Shown here: piece by piece, positions 1 through 8,641 of the stretch
Layout: each line of letters starts with the position of its first letter
Numbering within the stretch: the first letter of the stretch is position 1
From: Mangrovicoccus algicola
GTDB lineage: Bacteria; Pseudomonadota; Alphaproteobacteria; Rhodobacterales; Rhodobacteraceae
NCBI RefSeq assembly: GCF_014903745.1
Contig: NZ_JACVXA010000001.1
Coordinates: 1 to 64,000 of the forward strand
Direction: 5' to 3'
DNA: 64,000 nt
The notes under the pieces: model-generated
Told to the model about the DNA's origin: nothing
Database searches by the model: none
What the model saw: the letters and a program-made list of their open reading frames with translations, nothing else
Program-made: the position numbers and the translations under genes

Positions 1-329
1 GCCTCCTGCCGCAGCGTCGCCAGCAGGGTCTCGCGCGCCCGGGCCTCGCGGCGGGCCTCGTCCAGCGTCGCCTCGCGCTCGGCCAGCGCGCCGCGGAGCG
101 CGGCGGCGCGGTCCCGCTCCAGTCCCAGCGCCTCGGAGAGCGACCGGATATCGGCGCCCAGCTGGTCCAGCTCGCTCTCCTGGCCGGTGATCTCCTGGGT
201 CAGCAGCGACTGCATCACCATGAAGATCGTCAGCACGAAGAACAGCACCAGCAGAAGCCCGGTCATCGCATCGACGAAGCCGGGCCAGATCGAGGCCTGG
301 AAACGGCCGGAACGGCGGCTCAGCGCCAT
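1..329 (-). CDS. OmpA/MotB-like peptidoglycan-binding protein, N-terminal part
   Basis: Only the first ~109 residues are in the window; the gene runs off the left edge. The reading frame opens with a short basic stretch, then a single hydrophobic segment at about residues 23-42 (LLLVLFFVLTIFMVMQ), preceded by the WPGFVDAMTG motif typical of MotB/OmpA-type partners of ExbB/MotA channels. After it comes a heptad-like, Glu/Arg/Leu-rich coiled coil. The C-terminal OmpA domain expected in this family would lie outside the window. The start is 1 nt downstream of the stop of the ExbB-like gene, so the two are almost surely co-translated and form one inner-membrane complex anchored to peptidoglycan. 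The partner and membrane topology are family knowledge; the missing C-terminus is inferred. Confidence 0.82.
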   Translation of the reverse strand, partial: MALSRRSGRFQASIWPGFVDAMTGLLLVLFFVLTIFMVMQSLLTQEITGQESELDQLGADIRSLSEALGLERDRAAALRGALAEREATLDEARREARARETLLATLRQE

Positions 330-330
330 C

Positions 331-1515
331 TCAGCGCGCCCCGTCCGCCCCGGTGGCGGTCTCGATCACGCGGATCAGCCGGGTGAGGTCGTGGCGCAGC
401 TCGGCCACGCTTTCCTGGCGGCCCGCATTGATGTCCTCCATCAGCCGCAGCAGCTGCACATCGATGCTGCGCAGCCGCATCCGGGCCTCGGCGCCGGGCT
501 CGTCCTCGGCCTCGCGCTGTTCGGCCAGGACCTGAAGGGCCCGGCTCAGCCGCTCCTGCCCCTCGGCGACACGGCCCAGGGTTTCGGCCATGCGCGATTC
601 CCCCTCCATGCGCGCGCCCAGCCGGTCCAGCGCCGCGCCCAGCCCGGCCAGACGGCTGTCCATCGCTACGCGATGCGCCTCGGATTCGCGCATGACGGTG
701 TGCAATTCGCCCATCTGCAGCGCCACCTGGTCCAGCGCGGCGGCGATCGCCGCCCCGTCGGTGCCGCCCTCGCCCTCGCCCCCGGCAAAGCCCAGCCGGG
801 TGATGGTCGACAGCCATTCCTCCAGCTCGCGGTAGAACCGGTTCTGCCCGTGGCTGGCGAAAAGCTCCAGCAGGCCCACGACCAGCGACCCCGCCAGGCC
901 CAGCAGCGACGAGGCAAAGGCCGTGCCCATCCCGCCCAGCTGGGTTTCCAGCCCGCCGATCAGACGCGCGAAGACCGCGGTCGGATCCTCGCCCTCGGCG
1001 GGCGCCAGCGCGCGGATCGTGTCCACCACCGCCGGGACGGTCGTGGCCAGCCCGTAGAACGTGCCCAGAAGCCCAAGGAAGATCAGAAGGTTGCCGAGAT
1101 AGCGCGTGATGTCGCGCGCCTCGTCGATGCGGGTGGCGACGGTATCGACGATGGTGCGCGAGGAGGCGGCGCTGATCTGCATGCGGCCGCGGCGCGACCG
1201 CATCAGCGCGGCAAGCGATCCCAGCAGGCGCGGCGGCTTGGCCGCTTCATGGCCCGGACGCTCGGCGGCGAAACCCTCGATCCAGCGCACCGAGGCGACC
1301 AGCTGCCCCACCTGCCAGAAACAGGCCAGCACGCCGATCACGAAGACGACGCCGATCGCCCCGTTCAGATAAGGGTTCGCGGAAAACACGCCCCAGACAC
1401 GGGGCAGAAGCAGCCAGCCCCCGGCCGCGAAGGCGGCGGAGACGGTCACCATCATGAAGATCTGGCGGACCGGCTGGGAAAACTGCGGCGAGGCGCTTTG
1501 TTCGGACATGACCAT
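331..1515 (-). CDS. ExbB/TolQ/MotA-family proton-channel protein
   Basis: 394 residues with hydrophobic segments at about 18-40, 48-68, 140-162 and 196-216. The last two form the MotA/TolQ/ExbB channel signature (NLLIFLGLLGTFYGLATTV and a GTAFASSLLGLAGS-like stretch). The C-terminal ~150 residues are charged and look like a long coiled coil, longer than in classical ExbB, as in the large Rhodobacterales proteins annotated as biopolymer transporter ExbB. It presumably pairs with the OmpA/MotB-like protein immediately downstream to couple proton flow to work across the envelope; its substrate or target is unknown. It is not flagellar MotA: no flagellar genes are nearby and the cytoplasmic loop pattern differs. 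An alternative start two codons in (position 1509) is equally possible. Confidence 0.85.
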   Translation of the reverse strand: MVMSEQSASPQFSQPVRQIFMMVTVSAAFAAGGWLLLPRVWGVFSANPYLNGAIGVVFVIGVLACFWQVGQLVASVRWIEGFAAERPGHEAAKPPRLLGSLAALMRSRRGRMQISAASSRTIVDTVATRIDEARDITRYLGNLLIFLGLLGTFYGLATTVPAVVDTIRALAPAEGEDPTAVFARLIGGLETQLGGMGTAFASSLLGLAGSLVVGLLELFASHGQNRFYRELEEWLSTITRLGFAGGEGEGGTDGAAIAAALDQVALQMGELHTVMRESEAHRVAMDSRLAGLGAALDRLGARMEGESRMAETLGRVAEGQERLSRALQVLAEQREAEDEPGAEARMRLRSIDVQLLRLMEDINAGRQESVAELRHDLTRLIRVIETATGADGAR

Positions 1516-1610
1516 GGCCCCGGTCTAACCGATTGCGCGCGCCCGATGAAACACGACCTGCAGCGGGTCGGCGCCGCTGGCAGTTTTGTCACACCGCCCG
1601 CGCGCCCCCG

Positions 1611-2144
1611 TCATGCGCGGGCCAGCGCCCCGGCCAGCCAGGCCATGTCGGCATCCTCCAGCCCCAGCTCCAGCAGGTGGCGGTGGGTATTGTCGAGGTA
1701 GTCGCGGTTGGGCCCCTTCCGGCCCGCGGCCGCGCCGATCACCGCCGCCTGCTCCTCCAGCGACAGCCCGCCCGCATATTGCGGATGGGCAGGGTCGACC
1801 ACATAGGTGACCGCCTCCACCCGCCGCCCGTCCGGCAAAAGCACCGGCAGCCATTCCTCGCGATAGGCCGAGGAGACCAGTTCGCGTTCGCGCAGCGCCG
1901 CCAGCGCCGCCTCCCGGGCAGGGGCCGCGACGCGGAAGGCCACCCCGAGACAGGCGCCGCCCTCCGCCGCGTCCAGCGCCAGAACCAGCCCCGGCCGCTC
2001 GGGCGTGCCGCGGTAATGCACCGACCACATGCAGAAGGACCGGTGCCAGCCCTCCAGCCGCGCCAGCTGGCGTTCCGCCGGATCGAAACAGGGGCTCCAT
2101 AGCAGCGAGCCGTAACCGAAAACCCACAGGTCGGGGGATGTCAT
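1611..2144 (-). CDS. ChaC-like gamma-glutamylcyclotransferase
   Basis: 177 residues. The N-terminus carries the VFGYGSLLW signature (YGSL at residues 11-14) of the gamma-glutamylcyclotransferase fold, and the LRERELVSSAYREEW stretch supplies the conserved catalytic glutamate region of the ChaC branch. ChaC enzymes cleave glutathione in the cytoplasm to 5-oxoproline and Cys-Gly, so a role in glutathione turnover is likely. The open frame extends upstream, but ATG at 2144 gives the canonical N-terminus right before the YGSL motif and has a purine-rich stretch (AGGGAGGACC) upstream. It stands alone between the ExbB operon and the divergent DUF2125 gene. Confidence 0.88.
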   Translation of the reverse strand: MTSPDLWVFGYGSLLWSPCFDPAERQLARLEGWHRSFCMWSVHYRGTPERPGLVLALDAAEGGACLGVAFRVAAPAREAALAALRERELVSSAYREEWLPVLLPDGRRVEAVTYVVDPAHPQYAGGLSLEEQAAVIGAAAGRKGPNRDYLDNTHRHLLELGLEDADMAWLAGALARA

Positions 2145-2207
2145 GAGGCTGGTCCTCCCTTTGCCCGACTTGTACACAAGGCGCGGAGCCGGAGAAAAGG
2201 GACGCTC

Positions 2208-3212
2208 ATGAAATATCTGCTTGCCGCGATCCTCGCCGCCGCCTGCGCCTGGGGGGGCTACTGGGTCTGGGGCGCCCATGCCACCGAGGGCGCCATCCGC
2301 GACTGGCTGGAGGCGCGCGCGGCGGAGGGCTGGGTCGCCAATTACGACAGCGTCGGGACGCACGGCTTTCCCAACCGCTTCGACACCACCATCGCGGCGC
2401 CCGAACTGGCCGATCCCGAAACCGGCCTGGCCTGGTCGGCGCCGTTCCTGCAATTCCTGTCGCTCAGCTACAAGCCGCATCAGATGATCGTCGTCTGGCC
2501 CGAGGAACAGGTCCTGGCGACGCCGCTGCAGACCATGACCTTGGCCGGGTCCGGGCTGCGCGCCAGCCTGGCGGTCGACCCGCTGTCGCGCATGGCGCTG
2601 AACCGCACCACGATCGAGGGGCAGGACCTGCGCCTGTCCTCCTCGCTGGACTGGCAGGCCACCGCCTCGGCGATGCAGCTTGCCGCGCGGCGGGTGGAGG
2701 GCGGGATGCCCAGCTACGACATCGCGCTGAGCCTGTCCGACGTGACCCCCCCGGCCTTCCTGGCGCGGCTGGCCGAACGCGCGGGGCTGGACCCGGGGGC
2801 GATGGGGGTGGCCGAGATCGAGGGAACGGCCGCCTTCGACGCGGCCTGGGACCTGGATGCGCTCGAGGAGGCCCGTCCGCAGCCCCGGCGGATCGAGCTG
2901 CGCCGCGCCCGCGCGGGCTGGGGCGAGCTGGAGCTGCAGGCCCGCGGCACGCTGGACATCGCTGCCGACGGCACGCCCGAGGGCGAGATGACGATCCGCG
3001 CGACCAACTGGAAGGCGATGCTGCAGGTCGCCCGCGCCAGCGGGGCGCTGAATTCCGAGATGGCCGGGCTGATCGAGGGCGGGCTGAACCTGGTGGCGCG
3101 CATGTCCGGCGGCAAGGACGCGATCGACGTGCCGCTGGCCTTCAGCGGCGGACGGATGACGCTGGGCGGGGTGATCCCGCTGGGCGCGGCGCCGCGCATC
3201 GTGCTGCGCTGA
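2208..3212 (+). CDS. DUF2125 domain-containing exported protein
   Basis: 334 residues. A hydrophobic N-terminal segment (about residues 3-20, LLAAILAAACAWGGYWVWG) looks like a signal anchor. The rest matches the pattern of DUF2125: a GFPNRFD motif near residue 50, an AWSAPFLQFLSLSYKPHQMIVVWP block, and beta-rich repeats ending in a glycine-rich strand. DUF2125 proteins are alphaproteobacterial, presumed periplasmic or inner-membrane anchored, with no established function. It is divergent from the ChaC-like gene and convergent with the extensin-family gene, and a GC-rich stem-loop follows its stop. Confidence 0.85.
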   Translation: MKYLLAAILAAACAWGGYWVWGAHATEGAIRDWLEARAAEGWVANYDSVGTHGFPNRFDTTIAAPELADPETGLAWSAPFLQFLSLSYKPHQMIVVWPEEQVLATPLQTMTLAGSGLRASLAVDPLSRMALNRTTIEGQDLRLSSSLDWQATASAMQLAARRVEGGMPSYDIALSLSDVTPPAFLARLAERAGLDPGAMGVAEIEGTAAFDAAWDLDALEEARPQPRRIELRRARAGWGELELQARGTLDIAADGTPEGEMTIRATNWKAMLQVARASGALNSEMAGLIEGGLNLVARMSGGKDAIDVPLAFSGGRMTLGGVIPLGAAPRIVLR

Positions 3213-3222
3213 GCCCCCCCGG

Positions 3223-3243
3223 CCCGGCCCCGCGCGGGCCGGG
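3223..3243. terminator. GC-rich stem-loop between convergent genes
   Basis: Perfect 8-bp inverted repeat CCCGGCCC / GGGCCGGG with a 5-nt loop (CGCGC), placed between the convergent stops of the DUF2125 and extensin genes. There is no U-tract on either side, so termination is inferred from position and structure only. Confidence 0.45.
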
Positions 3244-3249
3244 ACCGGT

Positions 3250-3879
3250 TCAGCGGCAATAGGGGCCCGAGCGGTAACTGGCCGTGTCCAGGTGGAAATG
3301 GTTGGCGTGGAACCGGTCGGATTTCGGCCCCAGCACGGTGCCGAAGATCCCGCAGGCCGCCTCGTGCAGCGACTTCAGCATCGGGCCCTCGCGCCGGGCA
3401 TTCCAGCCCTCCAGCACGGTGATCTCGCTGCCGTCGCGCAGTTCGAACCCGCCGATATCGATGGCCTTGCCGCGCCCGTGTTCCGAGACCTTGGCCCCGG
3501 CGATGCCGTTGCGGGGCCGGCAGGTATAGCTGGCGAAGACCTTCAGCTCCGCCACACCGCCGCCGCGCCGTCCCACCGCAGGGCGAAGCCCGGTATCCAC
3601 CCAGGATTTCAGCGCCTTCGCCGTGGTGCAGTCCACCACCGCCGGGGTCGAGAGCGTGATGCCCGAGACCGACATGACCCGCACCCCGTCCTGCAGGCCG
3701 CAGCCCGCCGCGCGGCCCTCGATCTGCGGGGCCAGCTCGCCCAGGATGCCAGTGGAGCCGCAGAGCCTCTGGCCCTGCAGCGCGCGTGCCGACCCGGTCT
3801 TCTCCGCCCCGTCCGAGCCGCAGCCCGACAGGATCAGCACCATCGCGGCGGCCGCCGCGGCCAAAGCGGCGCGGGTCAT
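3250..3879 (-). CDS. Extensin-family lipoprotein (LAS-type peptidase fold)
   Basis: 209 residues. A hydrophobic leader ends in the lipobox LSGC with Cys20, so it is probably lipidated and periplasmic. The C-terminal half holds the extensin-like domain with HGRGKAIDIGG and NHFHLD, the His/Asp zinc-ligand pattern of the LAS family (D-Ala-D-Ala carboxypeptidase/VanY-like fold). Conserved cysteines occur along the chain. Bacterial extensin-family proteins are presumed cell-wall hydrolases; direct function here is inferred. Its ATG overlaps the stop of the prephenate dehydrogenase gene (ATGA), so it is the last gene of the hisC-tyrA-extensin operon. Confidence 0.85.
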   Translation of the reverse strand: MTRAALAAAAAAMVLILSGCGSDGAEKTGSARALQGQRLCGSTGILGELAPQIEGRAAGCGLQDGVRVMSVSGITLSTPAVVDCTTAKALKSWVDTGLRPAVGRRGGGVAELKVFASYTCRPRNGIAGAKVSEHGRGKAIDIGGFELRDGSEITVLEGWNARREGPMLKSLHEAACGIFGTVLGPKSDRFHANHFHLDTASYRSGPYCR

Positions 3880-4802
3880 TCGCCCGGCCGCGTCTTGGCG
3901 CGACCGAAATCCGGCGCGGCCGTATCCTGCCCCGCCTCGATGATGCCCTTGCGGATTGCGCGGGTGCGCGTGAAGTAGTCGTGCAGCATGTCCCCGTCCC
4001 CGGTACGTATCGCCCGCTGCAAGGCAAACAGCTCTTCGGTGAAGCGGCCAAGGATCTCCAGTGTCGCATCCTTGTTGTTCAGGAAGACGTCGCGCCACAT
4101 CGTCGGATCCGAGGCCGCGATCCGGGTGAAGTCGCGGAACCCCGCCGCCGAGAACTTGATGACCTCCTGGTCGGTCACGCGGCGCAGGTCGTCGGCGACG
4201 CCGACCATCGTATAGGCGATCAGGTGCGGCGCGTGGGAAATCACGGCGCAGACCAGGTCGTGATGGTCGGGCTCCATCTCCTCGACCGTCGCGCCCATGC
4301 CCGTCCAGAGCGCCCGCAGCTGGCGCAGCGCCTGCGGGTCGCAGCCCTCGGGCGGCAGAAGAAGGCACCAGCGCCCGTCGAAAAGCTCGGCAAACCCCGC
4401 GCGCGGCCCAGAATATTCCGTCCCCGCCATCGGGTGGCCGGGGATGAAGGTGACATCGGGCGGCAGATGCGGCGCGACCGCGTCGATCACCGACCGCTTG
4501 ACCGAGCCCACATCGCTGACGGTGGCGCCCGGGCGCAGATGCGGGCCGATCTCCTCGGCCACGCCGCCCATCGCCCCCACCGGCACGCAGAGCATCACCA
4601 GGTCGGCATCCTGCACCGCCGCGGCCGCGCTGTCGGCCAGCATGTCGCACAGCCCGTCCTCGCGCGCCTGCGCCATGTGCAGCGCGCTGGCATCGTATCC
4701 GGTGATGGTCCCCGCCAGGTCGGCGCGGCGCATCGCGTGGATGAGCGAAGAGGCGATCAGCCCCAGCCCGATCACCGCCACCCGGTCATAGAGCCGCGTC
4801 AT
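3876..4802 (-). CDS. tyrA: Prephenate/arogenate dehydrogenase
   Basis: 308 residues. The N-terminal Rossmann fold begins [17 protein letters not shown], an NAD(P)-binding glycine motif. The [11 protein letters not shown] motif and the downstream helical dimerisation domain are diagnostic of TyrA. It oxidatively decarboxylates prephenate (or arogenate) in tyrosine synthesis. There is no chorismate mutase or ACT domain, as in the short alphaproteobacterial cyclohexadienyl dehydrogenases; which substrate is preferred cannot be read from sequence alone. It overlaps hisC upstream and the extensin gene downstream by 4 nt each (ATGA), implying translational coupling of all three. Confidence 0.93.
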   Translation of the reverse strand: MTRLYDRVAVIGLGLIASSLIHAMRRADLAGTITGYDASALHMAQAREDGLCDMLADSAAAAVQDADLVMLCVPVGAMGGVAEEIGPHLRPGATVSDVGSVKRSVIDAVAPHLPPDVTFIPGHPMAGTEYSGPRAGFAELFDGRWCLLLPPEGCDPQALRQLRALWTGMGATVEEMEPDHHDLVCAVISHAPHLIAYTMVGVADDLRRVTDQEVIKFSAAGFRDFTRIAASDPTMWRDVFLNNKDATLEILGRFTEELFALQRAIRTGDGDMLHDYFTRTRAIRKGIIEAGQDTAAPDFGRAKTRPGE

Positions 4803-5890
4803 GGGCCGCGCCGTTCCGCCAGGAAGTCGCGCACCGCCTCGGCCACCAGCCGGCAGGCGCGCTCCTCGCCGATGGTGATGCGCAGGCAGCTGGGCAGGCC
4901 GTATCCCGCCACCTGCCGCACGATCAGCCCCCGCGCCTTGAGGAAGGCATCGCAGGCGACCGCCTCGTCGCGATCGGCGAAGCGGGCGAGGATGAAATTG
5001 GCGCAGGACGTGTCCGAGGGCACGCCCATCTCCGCCAGCGCCCGGGCCAGCCAGGTGCGCAGCCTGGCATTCTCGGCCAGGCAATCGGCGGCATAGTCGC
5101 GGTCGCGGATCGCGGCCTCGGCGGCGGCCAGCTGGGTCTCGGACAGGTTGAACGGCCCGCGGATGCGGTTGAGCACGTCGATGACGTCCTTCTGCGCATA
5201 GCCCCAGCCGATGCGCAGCCCGCCCAGCCCGTAGAGTTTCGAGAAGGTGCGCGTCATCACCACGTTGGGGTGCAGATCGACCAGCGACGCCCCGCCGTCA
5301 TAGCCCTCGACGAATTCGGCATAGGCCCCGTCGAGCACCAGGATCACGTGATCGGGCAGCCCCGCCGCCAGCCGTGCCAGCGCGTTGCCGCCGATCATCG
5401 TGCCGGTGGGGTTGTTCGGATTGGCGATGAAGACGATCTTCGTGCGCTCCGTCACCCCCGCCAGCAGCGCGTCGATATCGGTGGTGCGCTCGCGTTCGGG
5501 GACCGACACGCTGGAAGCCCCGGCCGCCAGCGCCGAGATGCGGTACATCGAAAACCCGTGCTCGGTCTGCAGCACCTCGTCGCCCGGCCCGGCATAGGCC
5601 TGGCACAGCAGGTTGATGATCTCGTCCGAGCCCACCCCGCAGATGATCCGCGCCGGGTCCAGACCGTGCACCTCGCCGATCGCCGTGCGCAGCTCCGCAT
5701 GATCCGTCGAGGGATAGCGGTGCAGCCGGTCGGCCGTCGCCCGGAACGCCTCGATCGCCCGGGGCGAGGGGCCGCGGGGATTCTCGTTCGAGCTGAGCTT
5801 GATGACCTCGGCAACGCCCTCCACCTTGGACTGGCCGCTTTCGTAAAGCGCGATATCCATGATGCCGGGCTGGGGAACGGGTGTGGTCAT
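4799..5890 (-). CDS. hisC: Histidinol-phosphate aminotransferase
   Basis: 363 residues, the usual length. Class I/II PLP aminotransferase with SSNENPRG near residue 33, the NPNNPTG motif near 157, Asp187 for the PLP nitrogen and the PLP lysine in TRTFSKLYG (Lys218). It converts imidazole-acetol phosphate to histidinol phosphate; next to tyrA, it may also act on aromatic keto acids, as is known for several HisC proteins. The ATG at 5890 has AGGAGG about 6 nt upstream. First gene of the coupled hisC-tyrA-extensin operon, about 60 nt beyond the rpsD terminator. Confidence 0.94.
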   Translation of the reverse strand: MTTPVPQPGIMDIALYESGQSKVEGVAEVIKLSSNENPRGPSPRAIEAFRATADRLHRYPSTDHAELRTAIGEVHGLDPARIICGVGSDEIINLLCQAYAGPGDEVLQTEHGFSMYRISALAAGASSVSVPERERTTDIDALLAGVTERTKIVFIANPNNPTGTMIGGNALARLAAGLPDHVILVLDGAYAEFVEGYDGGASLVDLHPNVVMTRTFSKLYGLGGLRIGWGYAQKDVIDVLNRIRGPFNLSETQLAAAEAAIRDRDYAADCLAENARLRTWLARALAEMGVPSDTSCANFILARFADRDEAVACDAFLKARGLIVRQVAGYGLPSCLRITIGEERACRLVAEAVRDFLAERRGP

Positions 5891-5950
5891 GACGGGCCTC
5901 CTAGGGCGCCTGTTAACCCCGCGCGGGCCGCATGACCAGCGGGAGCGCAG

Positions 5951-5983
5951 CAAAAAGGCCGCGGGCGGGATGCGCGCGGCCTT
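5951..5983 (-). terminator. Rho-independent terminator of rpsD
   Basis: On the minus strand, AAGGCCGCG pairs with CGCGGCCTT around a GC-rich loop and is followed directly by TTTTTG: a textbook intrinsic terminator 41 nt after the rpsD stop and upstream of hisC. Confidence 0.85.
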
Positions 5984-6024
5984 CGGGATCGGGTTTCCGG
6001 CCGGGGGCCGGGGCGCGCGGAACC

Positions 6025-6645
6025 TTAGTTCTGCGCGTAGTATTCGATGACCAGGTTCGGTTCCATGATGACCGGGTAGGGCACGTCGGCCAGGCCCGGG
6101 GCGCGCACGAAGGTGGCGCTCATCTTGGAATGGTCGGCCTCGATGTAATCGGGGACGTCACGCTCGGCCAGCTGCACGGCTTCCAGCAGGACGGTCATCT
6201 GGCGCGACTTCTCGCGCACGGTGATCACGTCGCCTTCCTTCACGCGGTAGGACGGGATGTTGACGCGGCGGCCGTTCACTTCCACATGGCCGTGGTTCAC
6301 GAACTGGCGCGCGGCAAAGACGGTCGGCACGAACTTGGCGCGGTAGACGACCGCGTCCAGGCGGCGCTCCAGCAGGCCGATCAGCAGCTCGCCGGTGTCG
6401 CCCTTCAGACGCTCTGCCTCGGCGAAGATGCGGCGGAACTGCTTTTCGGTCAGGTCGCCGTAATAGCCCTTCAGCTTCTGCTTGGCGCGCAGCTGCAGGC
6501 CGAAGTCGGACATCTTGCCCTTGCGGCGCTGGCCATGCTGGCCCGGGCCGTATTCGCGGCGGTTGACCGGGGATTTCGGACGGCCCCAGATGTTCTCGCC
6601 CATGCGGCGGTCGATCTTGTACTTGGCAGACGTGCGTTTGGTCAC
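6025..6645 (-). CDS. rpsD: 30S ribosomal protein S4
   Basis: 206 residues, standard length. [21 protein letters not shown] is the typical alphaproteobacterial S4 N-terminus, and the S4 RNA-binding domain spans about residues 95-160 ([11 protein letters not shown] ... [21 protein letters not shown]). S4 nucleates 16S rRNA folding. The start is GTG (6645-6643) with AAGGAG 7 nt upstream. It is monocistronic, with its own promoter, a ~147-nt structured leader and a strong terminator, rather than part of the alpha operon as in E. coli. Confidence 0.98.
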   Translation of the reverse strand: MTKRTSAKYKIDRRMGENIWGRPKSPVNRREYGPGQHGQRRKGKMSDFGLQLRAKQKLKGYYGDLTEKQFRRIFAEAERLKGDTGELLIGLLERRLDAVVYRAKFVPTVFAARQFVNHGHVEVNGRRVNIPSYRVKEGDVITVREKSRQMTVLLEAVQLAERDVPDYIEADHSKMSATFVRAPGLADVPYPVIMEPNLVIEYYAQN

Positions 6646-6792
6646 GGCTGATCTCCTTCTGCGGCCCCTTGCGGGGCGATTGTCGAAGGGCGTTGTCCTC
6701 CTGCCGCATCTTCCGGGTTTGCGGGAAGACGGGCCGACAGGCCTCCCCTTGCGGGGGCCACCAACACCAATGACCCGGCCACCAAGCCGGGA
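6646..6792 (-). promoter_or_regulatory. Structured 5' leader of rpsD with two GNRA-capped hairpins
   Basis: In the minus-strand RNA there are two copies of CCCC-GCAA-GGGG (at 6756-6745 and 6676-6665), each a 4-5 bp stem closed by a GCAA tetraloop. Between them is a TCTTCC/GGAAGA hairpin (6729-6709). The second GNRA hairpin ends about 6 nt before the AAGGAG ribosome-binding site. Repeated GNRA hairpins next to the RBS suggest an autoregulatory ribosomal-protein leader; this is inference, since S4 leaders are described for other phyla but I recognise no known family here. Confidence 0.5.
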
Positions 6793-6798
6793 TGGCGC

Positions 6799-6827
6799 GC
6801 TCTACCCGCAGGGCCGGGCGGTGTCAA
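6799..6827 (-). promoter_or_regulatory. Housekeeping sigma promoter of rpsD
   Basis: TTGACA (6827-6822), a 17-bp spacer, then TAGAGC (6804-6799) on the minus strand: a near-consensus sigma-70 promoter. It would start transcription near 6792, giving a ~147-nt leader. The same architecture (TTGACC-N17-TAGAGA) occurs before the tRNA-Lys gene. Confidence 0.75.
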
Positions 6828-6905
6828 TCCCCGCCGCGCCGGTTGCCGCGGCAGGCCCGCGCGGCTAGCCTCGGCGGCGGACCGTGACAGGGAAAGGACG
6901 CGACC

Positions 6906-7319
6906 ATGGCCCCGCAGCCGCTGGAGATACCGCCCGGAAACGAGATGTTCGACGGCTACCGCGCGGCCTTCGAGCGCTACGGGTTTTCCCCGGCCGTCAG
7001 GTCGCGGGGGTTCCTGTTCATCTCCGGGCAGGTCGGGGTGCGCCCCGACGGCACCGCCCCCGGCGACATCGCGGGCCAGACCGAATGGGCGCTGCGCCGG
7101 GTCGCGGAACTGCTGCGCATCGCCGGGCTGGACATGGCCGACCTGGTCGATGTCACCAGCTATCACTTGGATATCGAGGCGACGCTGCCGGACTTCCTGG
7201 AAGCGAAGGCGCGGATCGTCACCCCGCCCTATCCCGCCTGGTCGATCATCGGCATCGCCGGGCTGAGCCGTCCCGAGCTGAAGCTGGAGATCCGCGCCGT
7301 CGCGGCGCTGCGCGACTGA
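6906..7319 (+). CDS. RidA-family protein
   Basis: 137 residues matching the RidA/YjgF/UK114 fold: FLFISGQVGVRPDG near the first third and PPYPAWSIIGIAGLSRPELKLEIRAVA at the end. RidA enzymes hydrolyse reactive enamine/imine intermediates released by PLP enzymes. The usual C-terminal catalytic arginine context (xxR-P-x-K-E in archetypal RidA) is replaced by SRPELKLEI, so it may belong to a sister Rid subfamily with other chemistry. Divergent from rpsD; the ATG follows a GGAAAGGA purine tract. Confidence 0.85.
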   Translation: MAPQPLEIPPGNEMFDGYRAAFERYGFSPAVRSRGFLFISGQVGVRPDGTAPGDIAGQTEWALRRVAELLRIAGLDMADLVDVTSYHLDIEATLPDFLEAKARIVTPPYPAWSIIGIAGLSRPELKLEIRAVAALRD

Positions 7320-7341
7320 CGGCCGGTCCGGGCGCCCGGCC

Positions 7342-7728
7342 TCAGCGCAGCCTCTGCCAGCTCTGCGCGACGCAGAAGGGACCGACGCAGCCCGAGACCT
7401 CCATCACCTCGCCCCGAAGCCGCATCTTGGAGCGGAAGGTCTTGTCCCGCTGCGGGTCCCAGATCTGCCCGTTCTCGTATTGCCCCGCCCCCGCGGGCTG
7501 CATGTCCCAGACCACCGCGCGCCCGAGCGCGGTGCTGTCGCGCGGGCTGCCATCGGCGTTGAAGGCCGCCGCCAGCGTGCCGCACAGCGCCGCGCCGCAG
7601 GGCGCGATCCGCACATGGCCGAAGGCCCCGCCCCTGCCCGGCTCGGTCCGCCACAGGCCCTCGGCCGGGTCTGCCCCGGCCAGCGCAGGCAGCGCGGCCA
7701 GCGCCGCCGCCCAGATCAGATGTCGCAT
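7342..7728 (-). CDS. DUF2147 domain-containing secreted protein
   Basis: 128 residues. [19 protein letters not shown] is a Sec signal peptide, cleaved before [12 protein letters not shown]. The mature part has the DUF2147 pattern: GLWRTEPG, an [10 protein letters not shown] cysteine motif, [20 protein letters not shown], and a C-terminal [15 protein letters not shown]. Four cysteines in two pairs suggest disulfides in the periplasm. DUF2147 is a small lipocalin-like or beta-barrel family of unknown function. It is divergent from hisA, with the two starts 126 bp apart. Confidence 0.85.
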   Translation of the reverse strand: MRHLIWAAALAALPALAGADPAEGLWRTEPGRGGAFGHVRIAPCGAALCGTLAAAFNADGSPRDSTALGRAVVWDMQPAGAGQYENGQIWDPQRDKTFRSKMRLRGEVMEVSGCVGPFCVAQSWQRLR

Positions 7729-7853
7729 CCTTGTCTCCCCCCGGTTGCAACCACGCCCCGCGCACCCCCTCCGGGTCAAGCGGAACTTCGCGTCGCTTGG
7801 CTTCGGGGCGCGCTCGTGGCATGGGGACGCGGCAATCACGAAAGGGACCGACC

Positions 7854-8576
7854 ATGATCCTCTATCCGGCCATCGACCTGAAGGACGGCGCCTGCGTCCG
7901 GCTGTTCAAGGGCGACATGGAGCAGGCCACGGTGTTCAGCGACGACCCCGCCGCGCAGGCCCGCGCCTTCGTCGAGGCGGGCTGCGAATGGCTGCACCTC
8001 GTCGATCTGAACGGCGCCTTCGCGGGCCAGCCGGTCAATGCCGCGGCAGTGGAGGCCATCCTGGCAGCCTGCAAGGTGCCCGCCCAGCTGGGCGGCGGCA
8101 TCCGCGACATGAAGACGATCGAGACCTGGCTGGAAAAGGGCCTGGCCCGCGTGATCCTGGGCACGGTGGCGGTGGAGAACCCCGCCCTGGTGCGCGAGGC
8201 GGCACAGGCCTTTCCCGGGCAGGTGGCGGTCGGGCTGGATGCCCGCCACGGCAAGGTCGCGACCCGCGGCTGGGCCGAGGAGACCGAGATCGAGGTGACC
8301 GACCTGGCGCGGCAGTTCGAGGATGCCGGGATCGCCGCCATCATCTATACCGACATCAACCGCGACGGCGCGATGCAGGGTCCCAATATCGAGGCGACCG
8401 CCGCGCTGGCCCGCGCGGTCTCGATCCCGGTCATCGCCTCGGGCGGGGTCTCGTCGCTGGCCGACCTGATCGCGCTGCGCGATTGCGGCGTGGCGCTGGA
8501 CGGGGCGATCTCGGGGCGCGCGCTCTATGACGGGGCGCTGGATCTGGGCACGGCGCTTGCGGCGCTGGCCGACTGA
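7854..8576 (+). CDS. hisA: ProFAR isomerase (HisA)
   Basis: 240 residues forming a (beta/alpha)8 barrel. The N-terminus [12 protein letters not shown] carries catalytic Asp8 and GLDARHGKV carries the second catalytic Asp129; ASGGVSS near the C-terminus binds the second phosphate. It catalyses the Amadori isomerisation of ProFAR in histidine biosynthesis. The start was set at ATG 7854 because it gives the canonical HisA N-terminus and has GAAAGGGA upstream. hisF, hisH and hisE, usually nearby in this family, are absent from the window. Confidence 0.95.
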   Translation: MILYPAIDLKDGACVRLFKGDMEQATVFSDDPAAQARAFVEAGCEWLHLVDLNGAFAGQPVNAAAVEAILAACKVPAQLGGGIRDMKTIETWLEKGLARVILGTVAVENPALVREAAQAFPGQVAVGLDARHGKVATRGWAEETEIEVTDLARQFEDAGIAAIIYTDINRDGAMQGPNIEATAALARAVSIPVIASGGVSSLADLIALRDCGVALDGAISGRALYDGALDLGTALAALAD

Positions 8577-8641
8577 CCCGCCGGGCTTAACGCCACCGAA
8601 ACCACGGCACGTCCAGAAGGGACGGATCGAGGAGGTGGCCG

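Noticed and set aside
1-1515. Flagellar motor motAB
   Set aside because: The motifs fit ExbB plus OmpA-type partner; no flagellar gene is near and the ExbB-like protein has a long coiled-coil tail.
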